From Mycobacterium sp. KBS0706 (lineage in GTDB: Bacteria > Pseudomonadota > Alphaproteobacteria > DSM-16000 > Inquilinaceae): a stretch of DNA of 64,000 nt. The stretch lies in contig NZ_VCCH02000017.1 of NCBI RefSeq assembly GCF_005938675.2, forward strand, positions 48,862 to 112,861, written 5' to 3'. Made by a program: the position numbers and the translations under genes. Of this stretch, positions 60,935 to 64,000 are shown piece after piece. The stretch's first letter is position 1; each line of letters starts with the position of its first letter. The notes beneath the pieces were generated by a model. The model saw only the letters and a list, made by a program, of their open reading frames with translations. It did no database searches and was not told the DNA's origin.

Positions 60935-62167
60935 ATGGCAACGCGGCTGAAGGGCACGAACCAGGATCTCGGACGGCCGTACAACCGGCGCATCGTGCTG
61001 GAGGCGGTGCGCCTGCACGGGCCGATCTCGCGCGCCGACATCGCCCGGCTGGTGGCGCTGAGCCCGCAGACCATCACCAACATCGTCCGCGAATTCGAGG
61101 AGATGGGCCTGTTGACCGCCCGGCGCGAGACGCCGAAGCGGCCGGGCCAGCCGGCGATCGAGCTGGCGATCGACCCGGATGGCGGCTTCGCCGTCGGGCT
61201 GCAGCTGCTGCCCGACCGGCTGCGCGGCGTGCTGCTGGACCTGACCGGCGCGGTGCGCGGCCAGGCCCGGGCGGCGCTGGCCGCTTCCACCCCCGAGACG
61301 GCGCTGCCGGCCATGGCGGCAATGGTGAAGCGGCTGCGCGCCACCGCCCCCGGCCGGGTGCTGGGCGTCGGCCTGGCCATGCCCGGGCCTTTCGACGTCG
61401 AGGCGATGAGCTTCGTCGGCCCCACCACCCTGCCCGGCTGGGCCGGCGTGCCGGCGGCGGAGCGGCTGCAGGACCTGACCGGCCTGCCCGCCTTCGTCGG
61501 CGGCGACGCCCCGGCCGCGGCGCTGAGCGAGGCGATGTTCGGCCTGGGCCGCCGCCTGCGCGACTTCTTCTACATCCATTTCGGCCTGGGCCTTGGCGGC
61601 GGGCTGGTGGTCGACGGCCAGGTGCAGCAGGGCGCCTGGGGCAATGCCGGCGAGCTCGGCCACATGCCGATCGTGCCGGGCGGCCGCGCCTGCAGCTGCG
61701 GCAACGAAGGCTGCCTCGAGACCTATGTCTCGGTGCATGCGCTGCGCACCGCGCTGGCCGAGGCCGGGGTGGCGCTCGACCTCGCCGATCCTGCGGCCGC
61801 GGATCATCCCGCCGTCGCCGCCTGGATCGAGGCGGCGGTGCCGCCGCTGCGCCGCGCCCTCTGCGCGCTGGAGAACCTGCTGGACCCCGCCTGCATCGTG
61901 CTGGGCGGCGAGATGCCTGAGCCGATCCTGCGCCGCCTGGCCGACCGGCTGGACCCGCTGCTGCCCTCGGTCAGCCGGCGCCGCGACCGGGTCACGCCGC
62001 GCCTGGCGCTGTCCGCGCTCGGCGCCGACAACGCGCTGGTCGGGGCGGCGGTGCTGGCCATCTCGGGCCTGCTGTCGCCGCGCTCCGGCCTGCTCTTCGC
62101 CGAGGCGGAGCCGGCGCCGCCGCCGACGCACGGCAAGTTCACCATCGCCACGGAGACACGGGCATGA
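60935..62167 (+). CDS. ROK-family transcriptional repressor
   Basis: A 410-residue repressor with an N-terminal HTH (LHGPISRADIARLVALSPQT) and a ROK sugar-binding domain: GVGLAMPGPFD, GGDAPAAALSEAMFGLG, FGLGLGGGLVVDGQ, GNAGELGHMPI and the zinc-binding motif CSCGNEGCLE. It resembles XylR/NagC repressors and lacks kinase activity evidence. GGGAGG precedes ATG 60935. It overlaps the ATPase gene by four bases and likely represses this sugar operon. Confidence 0.93.
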   Translation: MATRLKGTNQDLGRPYNRRIVLEAVRLHGPISRADIARLVALSPQTITNIVREFEEMGLLTARRETPKRPGQPAIELAIDPDGGFAVGLQLLPDRLRGVLLDLTGAVRGQARAALAASTPETALPAMAAMVKRLRATAPGRVLGVGLAMPGPFDVEAMSFVGPTTLPGWAGVPAAERLQDLTGLPAFVGGDAPAAALSEAMFGLGRRLRDFFYIHFGLGLGGGLVVDGQVQQGAWGNAGELGHMPIVPGGRACSCGNEGCLETYVSVHALRTALAEAGVALDLADPAAADHPAVAAWIEAAVPPLRRALCALENLLDPACIVLGGEMPEPILRRLADRLDPLLPSVSRRRDRVTPRLALSALGADNALVGAAVLAISGLLSPRSGLLFAEAEPAPPPTHGKFTIATETRA

Positions 62168-62931
62168 CCGAGACGGCAGGCCGCGAGCTGCTGCGGCTGG
62201 AGCACATCCAGATGCGCTTCGGCGCCATCACCGCCCTGACCGACGCCAGCTTCTCGGTGAAGGCCGGCGAGGTGCTGGCCCTGCTCGGCGACAACGGCGC
62301 CGGCAAGTCGACCCTGATCAAGATCATCTCCGGCGGGCTGCAGCCGACCGCGGGCCGGGTGGTCTTCGACGGCGAGGAATGCCATTTCACCAGCCCGGCC
62401 GATTCCAAGGCGCGCGGCATCGAGACGGTCTACCAGGACCTGTCGCTGTGCATGAATGTCGACGTCGTGGCCAATTTCTTCATGGGCCGCGAGCTGACCC
62501 GCCGGATCCTGGGCGTGCCGGTGCTGCGCGAGCGCGAGATGCAGGCGGTCACCGAACGCGCCCTCAGCGCCGCCGGCACCCGCATCCCGTCGGTCCGCAC
62601 CAATGTCGAGCATCTGTCCGGCGGCCAGCGCCAGGCGATCGAGCTGAGCCGCTTCGTCCATTGGGGCGGCAAGATGGTGATGCTGGACGAGCCCTTCGCG
62701 GCGCTCGGCGTCGAGCAGACGAGGCGGGGGCTGGAGATGATCGCTCGGGTGCGCGCCCAGGGCGTCGCCGTGATCCTGATCACCCACAACATGACGCATG
62801 CCTTCCAGGTGGCGGACCGGATCGTGGTGCTGCGCCACGGCCGGATCACCGGCGACGTGGCAACGGCCGCGAGCAGTCCCGAGGAGGTGGTGCGGATGAT
62901 CACCGGCGACGTGAGCCAACGCGTCGCCTGA
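62164..62931 (+). CDS. Sugar ABC importer ATPase, single domain (FrcA type)
   Basis: A 255-residue ATPase: Walker [16 protein letters not shown]-loop [13 protein letters not shown], signature [15 protein letters not shown], Walker [12 protein letters not shown] and switch ITHNMTHA. It has one nucleotide-binding domain rather than the fused two of RbsA, as in the fructose importer FrcA. The usual EPTAALG is EPFAALG here. Overlaps the ROK gene and precedes the binding protein by 28 bases. Confidence 0.92.
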   Translation: MTETAGRELLRLEHIQMRFGAITALTDASFSVKAGEVLALLGDNGAGKSTLIKIISGGLQPTAGRVVFDGEECHFTSPADSKARGIETVYQDLSLCMNVDVVANFFMGRELTRRILGVPVLREREMQAVTERALSAAGTRIPSVRTNVEHLSGGQRQAIELSRFVHWGGKMVMLDEPFAALGVEQTRRGLEMIARVRAQGVAVILITHNMTHAFQVADRIVVLRHGRITGDVATAASSPEEVVRMITGDVSQRVA

Positions 62932-62959
62932 AGAATTCAACAGGAGAGGAGGCAACATC

Positions 62960-64000
62960 ATGCGGATTGCGAGACGGACCCTGGGGGCGGCCGCGATCGC
63001 CCTCGCGACTCTGACGGCGGCAGGCGGTGCCTTCGCCCAGGACAAGGGCAAGGTGTACTATCTGGTGCCGACGCTGCTGGACGAGTTCCAGACCGGGTCG
63101 GTGGAGGTGATCACCGCCACGATGAAGCAGGTCGGCTACGAGACGGTGTCGCTGGATGGCCAGAACCGCACCGACCTGCAGCTGAACCAGATCGACGACG
63201 TGATCAAGCTGAAGCCGAAGGCGATCGTGCTGGCTGCGGTCGATTTCGATTCGGTGGTGCCGGGCGTGGAGCGGGCGCGGGCCGCCGGCATCCCGGTGCT
63301 GGTGTTCGACCGCCAGATCAAGAGCACCCCGTTCGACCTGACCTCGGTCGCCGGCACGGTCGAGATCGGCGAGATCGCCGCCGACCAGATCCAGGGCCTG
63401 CTAAAGTCGCGCTACGGCTCGGTAAAGGGCAAGGTGCTGCAGATCCTGGGCGACCCGGGCGACAGCTACACCCTCGACATCCAGAAGGGCTTCGAGGACA
63501 AGATGAAGGCCTTCCCGGACGTCAAGATCATCACCCAGGCCGCCCTGCAATGGGAGGCCACCAACGCCGGCAACATCGCCTCGGACCAGCTGCTGACCAA
63601 CCCGGACATCGACCTGGTCTTCGTTCACGCCGCGCATCTGGCGGTGGCGGTGGCCGCCATCCTGGAGGCCAAGGGCAAGAAGCCGGGCGACGTCATGCTG
63701 GTCAGCTCGAACGGCGCGCCGGTCGGCCTCGACCTGATCCGCAAGGGCTGGGAACAGGTCGAGGTGGAGCAGCCGCTCTACGCCCAGGCCTATGGGCTGG
63801 CGATGTTCATCGACAAGATCGCGGCCAAGGAGGAGCTGAAGCCCGGCACCTATGACGTGCTGGGGCTGAAATCCGAGCTGACGATCGAATCCTGGGGCCC
63901 GAACCTGAAGATTCCGGGCGCAGCGATCACCAAGGCCAATGTCGACGACCCGCGCTTCTGGGGCAATTTGAAGCCGCCGGCCACGCCGGTGCAGCCGGTG
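62960..64000 (+). CDS. Sugar ABC importer periplasmic binding protein (runs off right edge)
   Basis: At least 347 residues of an RbsB/FrcB-like protein with a signal peptide ([20 protein letters not shown], then [11 protein letters not shown]). Conserved parts are [57 protein letters not shown] and [20 protein letters not shown]. The ribosome site (AGGAGAGGAGG) is strong. The C-terminus and probably the permease gene lie beyond the window. Confidence 0.92.
   Translation, partial: MRIARRTLGAAAIALATLTAAGGAFAQDKGKVYYLVPTLLDEFQTGSVEVITATMKQVGYETVSLDGQNRTDLQLNQIDDVIKLKPKAIVLAAVDFDSVVPGVERARAAGIPVLVFDRQIKSTPFDLTSVAGTVEIGEIAADQIQGLLKSRYGSVKGKVLQILGDPGDSYTLDIQKGFEDKMKAFPDVKIITQAALQWEATNAGNIASDQLLTNPDIDLVFVHAAHLAVAVAAILEAKGKKPGDVMLVSSNGAPVGLDLIRKGWEQVEVEQPLYAQAYGLAMFIDKIAAKEELKPGTYDVLGLKSELTIESWGPNLKIPGAAITKANVDDPRFWGNLKPPATPVQPV

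Noticed and set aside
1..64000. CRISPR array, phage or transposase genes
   Set aside because: No regularly spaced short repeats and no recombinase, integrase, Cas or phage proteins were found; the regular repeats are inside RTX coding sequence.

Overview
The window is GC-rich, densely coded bacterial DNA. Codon use and gene content suggest an alphaproteobacterium of the Rhodospirillales type: a RegB/RegA redox two-component pair, a UPF0314/DUF2585 membrane protein, ExoD, sugar ABC importers with LacI and ROK regulators, and several RTX proteins. The genus cannot be fixed from the sequence alone. I see no rRNA, tRNA, CRISPR array, phage or insertion sequence.

Layout, left to right. 1-1076: start of an RTX protein that runs off the left edge. 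1.4-6.2 kb: cupin, lipoprotein, PLP-dependent dehydratase, small unknowns, a YkgJ-type cysteine protein, a Sel1 protein and ExoD. 6.2-10 kb: a decayed antitoxin-like fragment, an ABC-2 exporter pair, and divergent regB-regA. 10-15.8 kb: an APH-type kinase, two overlapping NodB-like deacetylase genes of which the second lacks the metal ligands, two ABC-2 permeases, and a BP74-like gene in AT-rich surroundings. 15.8-20.4 kb: a Fe3+/phosphonate-type ABC importer with a histidine phosphatase. 20.4-26.8 kb: an MBL-fold hydrolase, then a LacI-controlled sugar ABC operon with a clear operator. 27-31 kb: a giant RTX protein. 31-37 kb: an unknown protein, an MscS channel, an amino-acid ABC importer without an ATPase gene, and Pmp3. 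37-42 kb: two related RTX proteins. 42-48 kb: epoxide-hydrolase-like enzyme, ABC exporter, DUF2585, cardiolipin synthase, GntR regulator and OsmC. 48.7-50.8 kb: a fifth RTX gene with a strong terminator. 50.8-54.4 kb: a sugar importer (no ATPase) with an FGGY kinase. 54.5-60.6 kb: cupin, PseG-like protein, dodecin, UdgX, cold-shock protein, and IclR divergent from malate synthase G. 60.9-64 kb: a ROK-controlled sugar ABC operon cut by the right edge.

Main themes. About 18% of the window encodes RTX proteins; the four with a visible end share one C-terminal cassette ending in DFVL, yet no type I secretion genes are present. Carbohydrate uptake is represented three times, each with its own regulator or kinase. 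Intergenic gaps carry several families of palindromic repeats. The best candidates for something new are the deacetylase / metal-site-less paralogue pair (11473-13082), the GntR gene whose start codon lies inside a perfect 24-bp palindrome (47135-47158), and the RTX proteins built from alternating ~210-residue modules.
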